64,000 nt of DNA from Cymbidium sinense. Its lineage: Eukaryota > Streptophyta > Magnoliopsida > Asparagales > Orchidaceae. The notes under the pieces were generated by a model. It saw only the letters and a list, made by a program, of their open reading frames with translations. It did no database searches and was not told the DNA's origin. Made by a program: the position numbers and the translations under genes. The stretch spans positions 17,143,908-17,207,907 of the forward strand of contig CM038222.1 in assembly GCA_021442155.1 (NCBI GenBank). The letters are read 5' to 3'. Each line of letters starts with the position of its first letter. The stretch's first letter is position 1. Positions 24,509 to 37,664 of this stretch are shown in pieces.

Positions 24509-26396
24509 TGTAAACCCTAAACCCTAACCCTAAACCATAAATTAAAACATAAACCCTAAACCTGAAACCTAAACCTTAAACCCTAAACTCTAAACCGTAT
24601 ACCCTATAAAAAAACCCTCAACCCTGAACCCTAAAACCCTAAACCCTAAACCCTAAACCCTAAACCCCAAACCCTAAGCCCTAAACCCTAAACCCTAAAC
24701 TAAACCTAAACCCTGAACCCTAAAAACCTAAAAATCTAAAAACCTAAACCTAAAAATAAAATGAACCCTAAACCCTAACATTAAATAAAAGAATAAAATA
24801 AAATAAAATAATAACCATAACTAAAACCTAAACCTAAACCTAAAAATAAAATAAAATAAACTAATAAAAATAAACTAAAATAAAATATAGAAACCTAAAC
24901 TAAACAAAAAAAGTAAAATAGACCTAAGAATAAAAAACCTAAATAAAATAAAAACTGAATCTAAAATAAAAATAAAATAAATCTAAAATAAAATTAAATA
25001 AAAATTAAATAAAAATGTAAACCTAAGAAAGTAAACCTTAAACTAAAACCTAAAAATAAATAAAAAATAAAACCAAATCCCTAAATTAAAAAAAAAAAAT
25101 CTTATACCCAAAATAAAAATAAAATAAACATAAATCTACACTAAAATAAATAAAACTTAAAATAAACTAAACCTAAACCTAAACCTAAACTAAATATAAT
25201 AAATAAAACTAAAAATAAGCTAAACTTAAACCTAAACATAAACTACAAAATAAAACCTAAAAATAAACTTAAAATAAAAACATATAACCTAAACCTAAAT
25301 AATTAAAATAAAAATTAAAACCTAAATCTAAAAATAAAAACAAAACCTAAACCTAAAAAATAAAATAAAAATAAAACTAAACTAAAATAAATAAACCTAA
25401 TATAAATAACTAATCTAAATAAAAGTAAAAATAAACCTAAACAAAAATAAAAAATAAAACAAACTAAAATATATAATAAATAAACTAAATAAACCTAAAC
25501 CTTCTTAATTACTTAATTTAAGAAAAAAATAAAAATAAAAATAAAAACCTTTAAACCCTAAATCATTAAACTAACCTAAAAAACCAATCAAATTAACTAT
25601 ACCTTAAACCTAAACCCTAAACCTATAACCTAAACCTACAAAAACTTAAACCTAAACTAAACTATAAACATTTAAACTCAAATATAAACTAAATCTAATC
25701 TAAATTTAAACTAAATCTAAACTAAACCTAAATTAACTTAACTTAAACCCTAAAACTTTAAAAAAATTCTAAAACCTAACTTAAACCTAAATCCAACTTA
25801 AATCTAAAATAACTAAACTTTAAACCTAAACTTAAAACTCTAAAACTAAACCTAAACTCTAAACACTAAATCCCTACAACTCCTAAACCATAAACTTAAA
25901 ACCTAAACTATAAACTAAAACCTAAACCCTAAACCTAAAACCTAAACCCTAAACTTTAAACCTAAACTTAAGCTAAAACCCTAAACCTAAACTAAACCTA
26001 AATTTTCCTAAACCCTAAAACCTAAACTTAAACTCCAAATCCTAAACCTAAACCCTAAACTAAACCTAAACTAAACACTAAAAAACTAAATCCTAAACCC
26101 TAAACCCTAAACTAACCCTAAACCCTAAGCTAACCCTAAACCCTAAACTAAACCCTAAATCCTAAATCCTAAACACTAAACCTTAAACCCTAAACCTTAA
26201 AGCCTAAACCCTAATTGTAAACCCTAAACCCTAAAATCTTAAACTCTAAAACCCAAAACCATAAACCCTAAACCCTAAACCTCATACCGTAATCCCTAAA
26301 CCCTAACCCTAAACCTAAACCTAAAGTAACTCATTAAATAAAAAATAAGCCTAAACCTGAAAAGCTAATAAACTTAAACCTAAACCTAAACCCTAA
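24509..26396 (+). repeat. Telomere-like satellite between GRP copies 6 and 7
   Basis: Near-canonical CCCTAAA lies at 24510-24770. An A-rich block runs to about 25490, with a boundary motif (CTTCTTAATTACTTAATTTAAG) at about 25501-25522. Degenerate CCTAAAC, CTTAAAC and CCCTAAA sequence then runs to 26340. The left flank AAAGTAACTCATTAAATAAA is at about 26323. No gene is present. Confidence 0.84.
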
Positions 26397-26872
26397 GAAT
26401 GGGCAGAACCTTGACGGCACGAACATCACCATCATTTAGGCTCAGCCTAGTTCTGGCCGTGGAGGCGAAGACGAAGGCGACGATTATCGCAATGGTGGTG
26501 GGGGTATCTAGAGGCGCTACTAGATATGGAGGTGGTGTTTATGCAAGCAAGACGAGCAATGGAGGTTACAACCATGGTGGTGGCGAAGAAAGAGATCAGG
26601 GATATGATGGCAGAACCTGCTACTTGAGAGGTGAGGCTGGTTCTGATTGGAACTAGTGAAATTGAAGAACGATCAATCCGATATGCTGCTAATGGAACTG
26701 TGTCTTTACAGTAGAGATAATTCTAGTTATCTAGGGATTTTTGATTTTCTCTATGCATGCTCATTTTTTATCTATGTCGCCTCTTATGTCTTAGAAAACT
26801 TGGAGTGGTACTTAATTTATGAAATAAAAAAGAAGAAATGTTGAATATAAATTTTTTCTCTATTAAACAAAC
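26397..26872 (+). pseudogene. GRP retrocopy 7 (retains the ancestral CAG codon)
   Basis: The frame starts AAT GGG CAG AAC CTT GAC GGC (NGQNLDG). Codon 3 is still CAG, where several other copies have TAG or TAA. It then reads TNITII, a stop, AQPSSGRGGEDEGDDYR, GGGGI and a stop. The downstream part encodes a recognisable glycine-rich tail with frameshifts, then ACTTGAGAGGTGAGGC and GGTTCTGATTGGAACTAG. The 3' UTR contains AATAAA near 26823 and ends at CTATTAAACAAACC (about 26864-26872). It is a pseudogene. Confidence 0.76.
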
Positions 26873-29297
26873 CATTAACCCTAAACCCTAAATCCTAAAA
26901 CCTAAACTAAAACATAAATCCTAAACCTAAAACCTAAAACCTAAATCGTAAACCCTAAACCCTAAACCCTATATAAAAAAACTAAAAAAAACCATAAACC
27001 CTAAACCCTAAACCCTAAATCCTAAAACCTACAACCCTAAACTTTAAACCCTAAATGACAAACCCTAAACACTATATCCTAAACTAACCCTAAAATCTAA
27101 ACCCTAAAAGCTTAAAAACCTAAACCTAAATAAAATAAACCCTAAACCTAAATAAAATAAGAAAAATGAAATAAAATAAAACCTAAACTAAAACCTAAAC
27201 CTAAACCTAAAAATAAAATAAAATAAACAAATAAAAATAAACAAAAATAAAATAAATAAAAACTTAAACTACACTAAACCTAAAATAAAATAAAATAAAA
27301 ACTAAATAAAAATCTAAACATAAAAAATAAATTTTGAAATAATACCTAAAAATAACTAAAAAATAAAATTTAAACCCTAAACTAAAAAAAACTTAAACCT
27401 AAAATAAAAAATAAAATAAACCTAAACTATAATAAACTAAACTAAAATAAACTAAACTATAATAAATAAAACCTAAACCTAAACCTAAACTAAACTAAAC
27501 CTAAACCTAAACACTAAATCTTAAACCCTAAACCCTAAATCCTAAAACTTGCAACCCTAAACCCTAAACCCTAAACCCTAAATCCTAAAACCTACAACCC
27601 TAACCCTAAACCCTAAACTCTAAACCTTAAACCCTAAACCCTAAACCCTAAACTAACCCTAAATCCTAAACCCTAAACCCTCAAACCTAAACACCTAATC
27701 CTAAATTAAATAAAACCTTAAAAAAGCCTTAAACCCTAAACCTAAATAAAATAAAAATAATAAAATAAAATAAAAACCTTAACTAAAACCTAAAGGTAAA
27801 CCTAAAAAAAATAAACTAATAAAAATAAACTAAAACAAAATAAATAAAAACCTAAACTAAACTAAGAAATACAATAAACCTAAGTTTAAAAAACCTAGAT
27901 AAAATAAACACTAAATGTAAAATAAATATTAAATAAGCCTAAAATAAATTAAATTAAAAACTAAATAAAAACTTAAACTTAAAAAATCAACCTTAAACTA
28001 AGACATAATAATAAATAAAAATAGAATCTAAACCCTAAACTAAAAAAAGAAAACTTAAACCTAAAATAAAAATAAAATAAACCTATACCTAAACTAAAAT
28101 AGACTAAACTAACATAAATAAAACCTAAAATAAACTAAACCTAAACCTAAACCTAAACTAATTAAAATAAATTAAACTAAAATAAACTAAACCTAAACCT
28201 AAACATAAACTAAAAAATAAAACCTAAAAGTAAATCTAAAATGAAAACCTAAAACCTAAACCTAAAATAATAAAATAAAAACTCAAACTTAAACCTAAAA
28301 ATAAAAAAAATAAAACCTAAACTTAAAAAAAGAAGTACAACTAAATTAAAATAAATAAACCTAATATAAATAAACTAAACTAAATAAAAATAAACCTAAA
28401 TAAAAATTTAAATAAAACAAACTAAAATAAATAAAAAATAAACTAAATAAAGCTAAACCTACTAACTTACTTAATTTAAGAAATAAATAAAGAAATAAGA
28501 AAAACCCCTAAATCGTAAACCCTAAACCCTAAACTATAAACCCTGAACCTACAACCCTAAACCTCACCTAAACTCAACCTTAAACACTAAACTAAAGCCT
28601 AAACTAAAAAACCATAAACCTTAACCCTAAACCCTAACCCTAAACCTAAATCAAAATCCTAAACCCTAAACTATAAACCCTAATCCTAAACCTAAACCCT
28701 AAACTCAAATCTAAACCAACCCTAAACCCTAAACTAAACTAACCTTACACTTAAACTTAATAAACTTAAAATAAAACTTAAACCTACCCTAACCCTAAAC
28801 CTACCTAAACCTAAATCTAAATCTTAAACCTCTACATAAACCTTAAACTTAAACTTAATCCTAAACCCTAAACTTAAACCTTAAATCCTAAAATCTAAAT
28901 AACCCTAAACCCTAAAACTCTAAACCCTAAACCCTAAACCCAAACCTTAAACCTTAAAAACCCTAAACCTTAAACCCTAAACACTAAAGCATAAAACTCT
29001 AAGTTTTAAACCTTAAATCTTAAACTAACCATAAAACCTAAGGTAACCCTATACCCTAAACCCTAAACTCTAAACATTAAACCCTAAACCCTAAACACTA
29101 ACACTAATCCTTAAAGCCTAAAACCCTAAACCCTAAAACCCATAACTCTAAACCCTAAACCATAAGCCCTAAACCCTAATCCCTAAACCCTAACCCTAAA
29201 CCCTAAACCCTAAACCTAAACCTAAAATAATTAAATAAATAAATAAATAAACTAAGACCCTAAAAGCTAATAAACTTAAATCTAAACCTAAACCCTA
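26873..29297 (+). repeat. Telomere-like satellite between GRP copies 7 and 8
   Basis: CCCTAAA blocks lie at 26875-27110, 27500-27700 and 28500-29220. Between them are A-rich blocks, with a boundary motif (CCTACTAACTTACTTAATTTAA) at about 28459-28480. The left flank is at about 29224-29260 (AAATAATTAAATAAATAAAT). No gene is present. Confidence 0.84.
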
Positions 29298-29636
29298 AGA
29301 ATGGGTAGAAGCTTGATGGTAAGAACATCATTATCAACCATGCTCAGTCTAGCATTAGCCGTGGAGGCAGATTTGATGGTGAATCCTGCTACTCAAGAGA
29401 TGGGGGTGATTCAGATGAGAATAAGAGAAATTGAAGAACGGTCGATCTGATTTGCTGCTTACGAAACTATTTTTACAGTAGAGATAGTTCTAGTTATCTA
29501 AGGTTTTAGATTTGCTTTATACATGGCATATTTGTTCTATGTCCTCGCTTGTGCCTTAGAAAACTTTGTGTGCTACTTGATTGATGAAATCAAAAGAATA
29601 AATGTTGTATCTTAATTTGTTCTCTATTAAAAAAAC
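29298..29636 (+). pseudogene. GRP retrocopy 8, glycine-rich region deleted
   Basis: AATGGGTAGAAGCTTGATGG and the RRM-end stretch (AAGAACATCATTATCAACCA) are present. GCCGTGGAGGCAG then jumps directly to ATTTGATGGTGAATCCTGCT, so roughly 150 bp of glycine-rich tail are missing. The terminal part and the 3' UTR (AGTTCTAGTTATCTAAGG, GATGAAATCAAAAGAATAAA) are intact, and the A-run is at 29630-29636. It is a deleted pseudogene fragment. Confidence 0.75.
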
Positions 29637-31331
29637 CATTAACCCTAAATTATAAACTAAAACATAAACCCTAAACCTAAAGCATAAACCCTAAACCCTA
29701 TATAAAAAACTAAATAAATAAATCCTAAACCCTAAACACTAAACCCTAAATCATAAAACCTACAACCCTAAACCCTAACCCTAAACCCCAAACCCTAAAC
29801 ACTAAACCCTAAACCCTAAACTAACCCTAAACCCTAACACCCTAAAAACCTAAACCTAAACTAAATAAAACCTAAAAATAAAATAAACCCTAAACCCTAA
29901 ACCAAAATAAAATTTAGAAAATAAAATAAAATAAAAAACTAAACTAAAACCTAAACTAAAACTTAAAAATAAAATAAAATAAACTAATAAAAACAAACTT
30001 AAATAAAATAAATAAAAACTTAAATTAAACTAAAACATCAAATAAACCTAAAAATAAAAAACCTAAATAAAATAAAACTAAAGGTAACATAAAAATAAAA
30101 TAAACCTAAAATAAAAGAAAATAAAAACTGAATAAAAACTAAACCTAAAAAATAAACATTAAAATAAAACATAAAATTAAATAAAAAACCTTAACCCTAA
30201 AGTAAAAAAAAAACCTAAACCTAAACTAAAAGAAACTAAAATAAAATAAAAAAACCTAAACCTAAACCTAAAAAAATAAACCTAAACCTAAACCTAAACT
30301 AAATAAAATAAATTAAACTAAAAATAAACTAAACCTAAACCTAAACCTAAACTAAAAAATAAAACCTAAACCTAAACCTAGATAAATGAATTAAAAATTG
30401 AAACCTAAATCTAAGAATAAAAAATAAAACCTAAACCTAAAATATAAAATAAAAATAAAATGAAACTAAAATAAATAAAAGCAATATAAATAAACTAAAC
30501 TACGTAAAAATAAAAATATACCTAAATAAAAATAAAAAATTAAACAAACTAAAATAAATAAAAAATAAACTAAATAAACTAAATAAATCTAAACCTACTT
30601 GCTTACTTAATTTAAGAAAAAAATAAAGATAATCCTAAACCATAAACCCTAAACTCCAAAAACCATAGACCCTAAATCTTGAACCCTAAACCCAAAACCC
30701 AAAACCCTAAACCTATAACCCTAAACCTACAACCCTAAACCCTCAACCCTAAACCTGCAACCCTAAATAATAAACCCTAAACCCTAAATACTAAAAAGCC
30801 ATAAACCTTAAACCCTAAACCCTAAACCCTAAACACTAAACTAACCCTAATCCTTAAACCATAATTCATAAAACCTAAATGTTAAACCCTAAAGAACCTA
30901 ACCTAAACTTTAAACTAAACTAAACCCTAAGCCCTAAACCTTAAACCCTAAACCTAAATCAAACCCTAAACTATAAATCTAAATAACCTAAACCCTAAAC
31001 TTAAACCTAAACCTAAACTCTAAACCTTAAATACTAAAACTTAAAATCTAAACCTAAATCTAAACCTAAACTTAAACTAAATCTAACTACTAAACCTATG
31101 TAACCTAATCCCTAAACATTAAACCCTAAACCCTAAACCCTAAGCCTTAACTAAACATTAAACCACAATACCCTAAACCCTAAAACCCAAAACACTAAAC
31201 CCAAAATCTAAACCCTACACCCTAAACCCTAATCCCTAAACCCTAAACCAAAACCTAAAGTAACTAAATAAATAAAAAAATAAAACTAAACCCTAAAAGA
31301 TAATATGCCTAAACCTAAACCTAAACACTAA
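29637..31331 (+). repeat. Telomere-like satellite before LINE B
   Basis: CCCTAAA lies at 29640-29850 and 30640-31250. An A-rich block lies between, with a boundary motif (CCTACTTGCTTACTTAATTTAA) at about 30594-30615. The conserved GRP left flank AAAGTAACTAAATAAATAAA is at 31257-31276, and CTAAACACTAAGATTTTC follows where a GRP copy would normally begin. LINE B starts there instead. No gene is present. Confidence 0.84.
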
Positions 31332-31497
31332 GATTTTCAAAAATCTCTAACCCCTCTTGGTCGCGGCACTCTCTATCGATTGAGTTTTCCCCTTTCGATT
31401 TCCTTGCGGCTTGGCTAATTTCCAATCATTCTCGATAAATTTTTTTGATAATTTGTCTCTGATAGGCCTCTTATGTGAGTTTCCCTTCGCTCTATCA

Positions 31498-32725
31498 ATG
31501 GCAGAGGAGCCGCTTTCCGTGCAGCTAAGCTTATCCATCATGGAGGCGTCAGCTAGGGCATCAGATTTATATGGAATTATGCATCTAAAATCAACCCCTA
31601 CTCTGCCTATTGTTAAGTCCTTTAAGGATGCATTATCTAGTAAGAACCTTTCCCCAAATGCTTCAGTGAATTTGATCTTGACCTCATTTCATGGGATGCC
31701 TACTGTTATGTGCTCGGATCTAGAAATAGAAAAGTTGGCAAAGCCTTTTGAATTCTCTTTAATTGGTAAATTTTCCTTACATCGGCCAACTCTCGATAAC
31801 ATACAATCATTTTTTCATAGCCTTAAACTTTTAGGTGTTTTCACTATCTGATTGATTGATCCTTGGCATATTTTAATTCAGCTCTCTAATGACTTAAATT
31901 ATTCAATAGTTTTTTCCCGTCGCTCTTGCTTTGTGTTTAATTATCAAATGCGACTTCTAAAATGGTCTCCTCTTTTTGATATAAAAGAAGAATCCCCAAT
32001 TATTCCTATATGGCTAGCTCTTCTTAATATGAGAATACATTATGTTACACATCAAGTTCTCATCCCCCTACCCCTACTCCTTTTCTATCCACTGATTTTC
32101 CTATTGGAGGGAAATTTGAGCATGTTAAAAATAATTCTTATGAGGTTTATGAGGAGGCTAATGATAACTTAATTAACATTTCTTCTAATTGTAATAATTT
32201 GGCTTGTCAAGACAATACCTTGACTTAGCCTAACCTACCCCTTTTTGCTAATGAACCCGAGGAGACTCACATGAACCCTAGTGGTGATTTGAATGGAAAC
32301 TTTAGGTTGGATCAAAATCTAAAAACAAATTCTAGAGTTGATCCTTTGATGAAAGAACAAAATCTTAAAATTACTGATCCTTTGATGATGGAATAAAATT
32401 TAAAAAGTAATTCTAAAACTGAGCATGAAATCTATCCTTTTAATGGCTTCACAACCTCTCCTTCTCCTACCCTTCAGAGTGATACGCATGCTAACCCACT
32501 TTCTCAGCTTAATTCTGACATTGAAGAAGGGGAAATTACCATTAGAAATTCTTTGACTGATACAGGTCCTATTCTGAATATCACAAATCAGTCTCTCTCA
32601 GATGGTGATACTTTGGACAATAATAGATCTTTTCAAACTATTTTTAAAAAAAATCTCTTAAAGCTAGAATGTTCACTAATAGCTCCACTAGAACTACTAG
32701 ATCTTCTCTAACTTTCCATAAATAA
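31498..32725 (+). pseudogene. LINE copy B ORF1 (DUF4283 protein; zinc knuckle deleted)
   Basis: The start at 31498 (MAEEPLSVQ) is chosen because copy D has the same MAE-PL start. The DUF4283-like domain follows: VKSFKDALSSKNLS, MCSDLEIEKLAKPFEFSLIG, KFSLHRPTLDNIQSFFHSLK, LIDPWHILIQLSNDLNYS and MRLLKWSPLFDIKEESP. One stop replaces a codon at 31849-31851. At about 32065 RIHYVTHQVL jumps to sequence matching copy D near 61115, so about 320 bp encoding the rest of the domain and the CCHC knuckle are gone. The C-terminus matches the other copies and ends in RSSLTFHK at 32725, about 75 bp before ORF2. Confidence 0.8.
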
Positions 32726-32799
32726 CTATTTTTAATTTTCTTTTCTTCTTACTTTTTTATTTCTTTAGTTATCTCTTTTCCTTTCTTTCTTATTTTATT

Positions 32800-34159
32800 A
32801 TGATCAATTTTCTAATTTGGAATGTTTGGGGTATTGGAAATCTCATTGCCAGCAACTGTATTAGAAGTCTTTGTTGTATTCATAACATAGCCTTACTTGT
32901 TGTTATTGAACCATTCATACACTCTTCTAAGATCAACCATATTGCTAGAACACTTGGCTTTCAAAATTTCTTTTATAATATTAGTAATAAAATTTGGTCT
33001 TTTTGGAATAATTTAGTCAACATCTCTATCCTTGATGATCTTCAATAATTGGTTAATGTCCACATCTCATTGGGAGAATTTTCTGCTTTAGTTTCCTTTA
33101 TTTATGCTTCTTGTAATAGAGCTGGTAGGAACATCCTTTGGGATAACTTAAGAACTTTTGCCTCCTCGGTCAACAAACCCTGGTGGGTTGGGGGTGATTG
33201 TAACACTATTATCTCTTCCTTAGAAAGAAGGGGATGTTATTCTCCTAACATTCATTGCATGGAATATTTTCCTAATATGATTCTTGATTGCAATCTGATT
33301 GATATTAGCTTTTCGGGCTCTGACTATATGTGGCATAACTTTAGACTCTGGCAGTGGCTTGATAGGACTCTTTTTAATTCTCTTTGGATCAATCAATGGC
33401 CCCATACTTCTATTGAACATTTGAGCAGAACTTTGTCTGATCATGCTTCGCTTTTGATTTCTGTCCAAAATCCCTCCAATAGATTATCCTCCCCAACTTC
33501 TTCAAATTCCAAAATATGTGGATCCAACACATTAATTTCATAAATGTTATATCCATAACTGGATGGCTCCTCTTCATCCGGATAAATCGATTAAGGGCAT
33601 GATTCACCTCTAGCTTAAGCTTAAAAGGCTTAAACAAAACCTAAATTGGTGGAATAAGCATCATTTTAAAAATCTTTTTGCCAATATCAAAAATATGGAA
33701 TAATTAGTTTGTTCTCTTGAAGATGCTATTTTGACTAATTTACTAAACTTGAGGAGTTAAATTAAGCTAAAGATAACTTGGTTAAATATCAGAATATGGA
33801 GGAAACATACTAGGGGCAAAAGGCTGCTACCAAACATATAACTCATGGTGACAGAAATACCAAGTATTTCCATGCTCTTTTCAAAAAAAAGAAAGCCTTA
33901 AACTCTATTAAAAAATTAAAAATGATAACGACAGTCGGATCACTGATAATAATGATATTAACGATTCTGTCATGCATCATTTTAAAAACTTATTAAACAA
34001 CAACCCTACCTTAGAAGTTCTCTCCAACTCTCACATGATTCCCTCAACGATTACTAATGATGACAATCATTTGCTTAATTTTCATCCTACGGAAGCTGAG
34101 ATTGGTAGTATTCTCAATAGCATAAACACTGATTCTGTTGCTGGCTCTAGGCTACACGA
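32800..34159 (+). pseudogene. LINE copy B ORF2 remnant (endonuclease plus RT start)
   Basis: This is one of the best-kept endonuclease domains in the window. It starts MINFLIWNVWGIG, then LLVVIEPFIHSSKINHIAR (catalytic Glu), GGDCNTI (GDFNTI in the family, Phe to Cys), SGSDYMWHN, LDRTLFNSLWINQWP and RTLSDHASLLISV (the SDH motif). One TAA at about 33046 separates two otherwise open stretches (32800-33048 and 33049-33543). Frameshifts follow. The linker retains a degenerate GDRNTKYFHALF, and the RT begins with DNHLLNFHPTEAEIGSILN before the break at about 34159. In L1-type LINEs this enzyme nicks target DNA and reverse-transcribes the RNA in place. Confidence 0.8.
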
Positions 34160-37100
34160 CTCAAATAAAATAAATAAACTAAAAATAAACTAAACCAAAC
34201 TAAATAAAAATAAATAAAAAAATAAACTAAAATAAAATAAAAATAAATAATCTAAACTAAACAAAATAAATAAATAATAAATAAACTAAAATAAAAAAAT
34301 GAAATAAACTAAAAAATAAAATAAATTAAACTTAAACTAAACTAAACTAAATAAAAAATAAAATAAAATAATAAAAAAACTAAACTAAACTAAAAAAATA
34401 AAATAAATAAAAAGAAAAATAAAACTAAAAATATATTAAAATAAAATTAAATAAAATAAAATAAATAAATAAAATAAAATAAAATAAACTAAACTAAACT
34501 AAAAATAAAAAAATAAAAAAAATAAAATAAAAATATAAATAAATAAACTAAACTAAACTAAAAATAAACTTAAAAAATAAATAAACAAACTAAAATAAAT
34601 AAAATAAAATAAAATAATTTAAAATAAAATAAAAAATAAAATAAAAATAAACTAAAATAAAAAATAAAATAAAAATAAACTAAAAAATAAAAAATAAATA
34701 AATAAAATAAAATAAAATAAAAATAAATAAATAAACTAAAAATAAACTAAACTAAACTAAATAAAAATAAATAAAAAACTAAAATTAAATAAAATTAAAT
34801 AAATAAAACTAAACTAAATAAATTAAAAATAAATAAAATAAAATAAAAAATGAAATAAACTAAAATATAAAATAAAATAAAACTCAACTAAACTAAATTA
34901 AACAAAATAAAAAATAAACTAAAAAATAAAAAATAAAAAATAAACTAAACTAAACGAAAAAAACAAAAAAAAAGAAAACAAAAATAAAAATAACCTAAAC
35001 CTAAACTAAACTAAATAAAAAAATAAACGAAAAAAAACTAAACTAAATAAAAAATAAAATAAAAATAAACTAAAAAATAAATAAATAGAAAAATTAAAAA
35101 ATAAAATAAAATAAAAAATAAATAAAATAAATAAAACAAAAATAAACTAAAATAAAAAATAAAAAAATAAAAAATTAAAAATAAAATTAAGAATAAAATA
35201 AAAAATAAAATTAAACTAAAAAATAAAATAAATAAATAAAAAAATAAACTAAAAAATTAAAAAATAAAATTAAAGTTTAAAAAAATAAAAATAAACTAAA
35301 CTAAAAATAAATAAAATAAAAATATACTAAATAAAAATAAATAAAATAAATATAATAAAATTAACGTTAAATAAAAAATAAAAAATAAGCTAAACTAAAT
35401 AATAAAATAAAATAAAATAAAAAAATAAAAATAAACTAAAAATAAAATAAAAATAAAACTAAACTAAAAATATATAAATAAACTAAAAATCAATACAATA
35501 AACTAAAAATAACTCAATAAATAAATAAAATAAACTAAATCAATAAATAAACTAAATTAAACGAAAAATAAAAATAAGTAAAAAAATTAAACTAAAAAAA
35601 ATAACAAAATAAAATAAACTAAACTAAAATAAAAATAAATAAATAATAATAATAATAAATAAATAAAATAAAATAAATAAACTAAATAAATAAAATAAAA
35701 ACAAAATTAAAATGAACTAAACTAAACTAAAATAAAAATAAGTAAATAAAAAAATAAAAAACTAAACTAAAATAAAATAAAAAATAAACTAAACTAAAAT
35801 AAACAAAAATTAAAATAAATAAAATTAAATTAAAAAACAAAATAAATAAACTAAAAATAATAATAAATAAAAAATCAAAAATAAATACACTAAACTAAAA
35901 TAATAATAAACTAAACTAAAAATAAATAAATAAACTAACTAAATAAATAAAAATAAAAATAAAAAAAATAAAAAAAAGAAAAATAAATCAAATAAATAAA
36001 TAAAATAAAATAAAAATAAAAAAGAAATAAAAATACAATTAAAAATTTAGAATTAAAATAAAATAAATAATATAAAATCAAAATAAACTAAAAATAAACT
36101 AAACTGAAAAAATAAAAAATAAAAATAAAATAAAAATAAAATAAACTGAACTAAAATAAAATAAATAATAAATAATAAATAAACTAAACCAAAAAAACTA
36201 AACTAAACTAAATATAAAATAAAATAAAATAAACTAAGAATTAAAATAAATAAAAATATAAATAAAATAAACTAAACTAAAAAAATAAAATAAAATAAAA
36301 AATAAAAACAATAAATAAAAATAAAATAAACTAAACTAAACTAAAATAAATAAAAAATAAATAAAATGAAATAAAATAAAATAAAATAAAATAAAAATAA
36401 ACTAAGTAAATAAATAAACTAAATAAACTAAACTACAAATAAAAATAAACTAAAAAATAAAATAAAAATAAAATAAAATAAAATAAACTAAAAAATTTAA
36501 AATAAAAAAAACTAAACTAAATAAACTAAACCTAAAAATAAAATAAAAAGTAAATAAATAAACTAAACGAAATAAAAATAATAAAATAAAATAAACTAAA
36601 CTAAAAATAAATAAAATAAATAAATAAAAAGAAAAGTAAAATAAAACTAAAATAAAAATATAAAAAAAATAAAAAAATAACCTAAACTAAACTAAACTGA
36701 AACTAAAAAATAAAAATAAATTCAAGATAATAAAAAATAAAAACTAAAATTAATAAACGAAACTAAAATAAATAAAATAAAATAAAAAATGAACTAAACA
36801 AAAAAATAAACAAAGAAAAACAAATAAAAAATAAAATAAACCTAAATAAAAAATAAAAAGAATAAAATAAAAATAAAATAAAAAATAAAAATAAAAATAA
36901 AAAATAAATAAAAATAAAATAAAATAAAAATAAACTAAATTTAAATAAAAATGATAAACTACATAAAAAATAAAAATAAAAAATAAACTAAAAAATGTTG
37001 ATAAACTAAATAAATAAACTAAATAAAAAATAAAAATAAAAAAAAAATAAACCAAAATGAAATAAATAAAATAAAAAATAAAAATAAAAATAAAATGAAA

Positions 37101-37664
37101 TAAAAAATAAAAAAAGTAAATAATAAATAAATAAAAATAAAATAAAAAAATAAAAATAAACTAAAACTAAAATAAACTAAAAATAAAAATAAACTAAACT
37201 ATAAATAAATAAACTAAACTAAATAAACTAAACTAAACTAAACTAAATAAAAAAATAAACTAAACTAAAATAAAAATAAAATAAAATAAATAAATAAAAA
37301 ATATATATATAACCAAATAAAATAAAAATAAAAAATAAAAAAATAAATAAAATAAAATAAAATTAAAATAAAAAAAATAAAAATAAAAATAAACTAAAAT
37401 AAAATAAAAATAAACTAAAATAAACTAAATAAATAAAATTAAAATAAAATAAAAAACAAAAAATAAATAAACTAAACTAAACTAAATAAACTAAACTAAA
37501 CTAAAATATAATAAAATAAAATAAAATAAACCTAAATAAAATAAATAAAAATAAAAAATATAAATAAAATAAAAATAAAAATAAACTAAACTAAAAATTA
37601 ATATAAAAATAAACAAAAACCAAACTAAACTAAACTAAATAAACTAAACTAAACCAACCCAACC
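34160..37664 (+). repeat. Low-complexity A/T/C array (CTAAA, AAATAAA), 3.5 kb
   Basis: The whole interval is built from CTAAA, TAAAA and AAATAAA words with almost no G on the + strand. Unlike the A-rich blocks elsewhere, it has no CCCTAAA stretch and no GTTTACTTAATTTAA boundary motif. CCTAAA is rare (34995, 36530, 36840, 37528). It separates broken LINE B from LINE C. All ORFs inside are compositional, including the Phe/Tyr-rich antisense one at 36750-37055. Confidence 0.85.

Larger units (their letters stand above)
31332..34159 (+). mobile_element. LINE (L1-type) copy B, 3'-truncated inside the RT
   Basis: The leader (GCGGCACTCTCTATCGATTG, TTCCTTGCGGCTTGGC) resembles the starts of copies C and D, so the 5' end looks near complete. 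ORF1 and the endonuclease are comparatively well kept. The element ends in the RT just after INTDSVAGS at GGCTACACGACTCA and continues as AT-rich satellite at about 34160. RT core, zf-RVT, RNase H, 3' UTR and A-tail are missing. The loss of the 3' portion implies a secondary rearrangement. Confidence 0.85.

Noticed and set aside
36750..37055. Antisense 101-codon Phe/Tyr-rich ORF, and a similar one at 3046-3375
   Set aside because: Pure reverse reading of AAATAAA and CTAAA repeats; the amino-acid composition simply mirrors TTTATTT.
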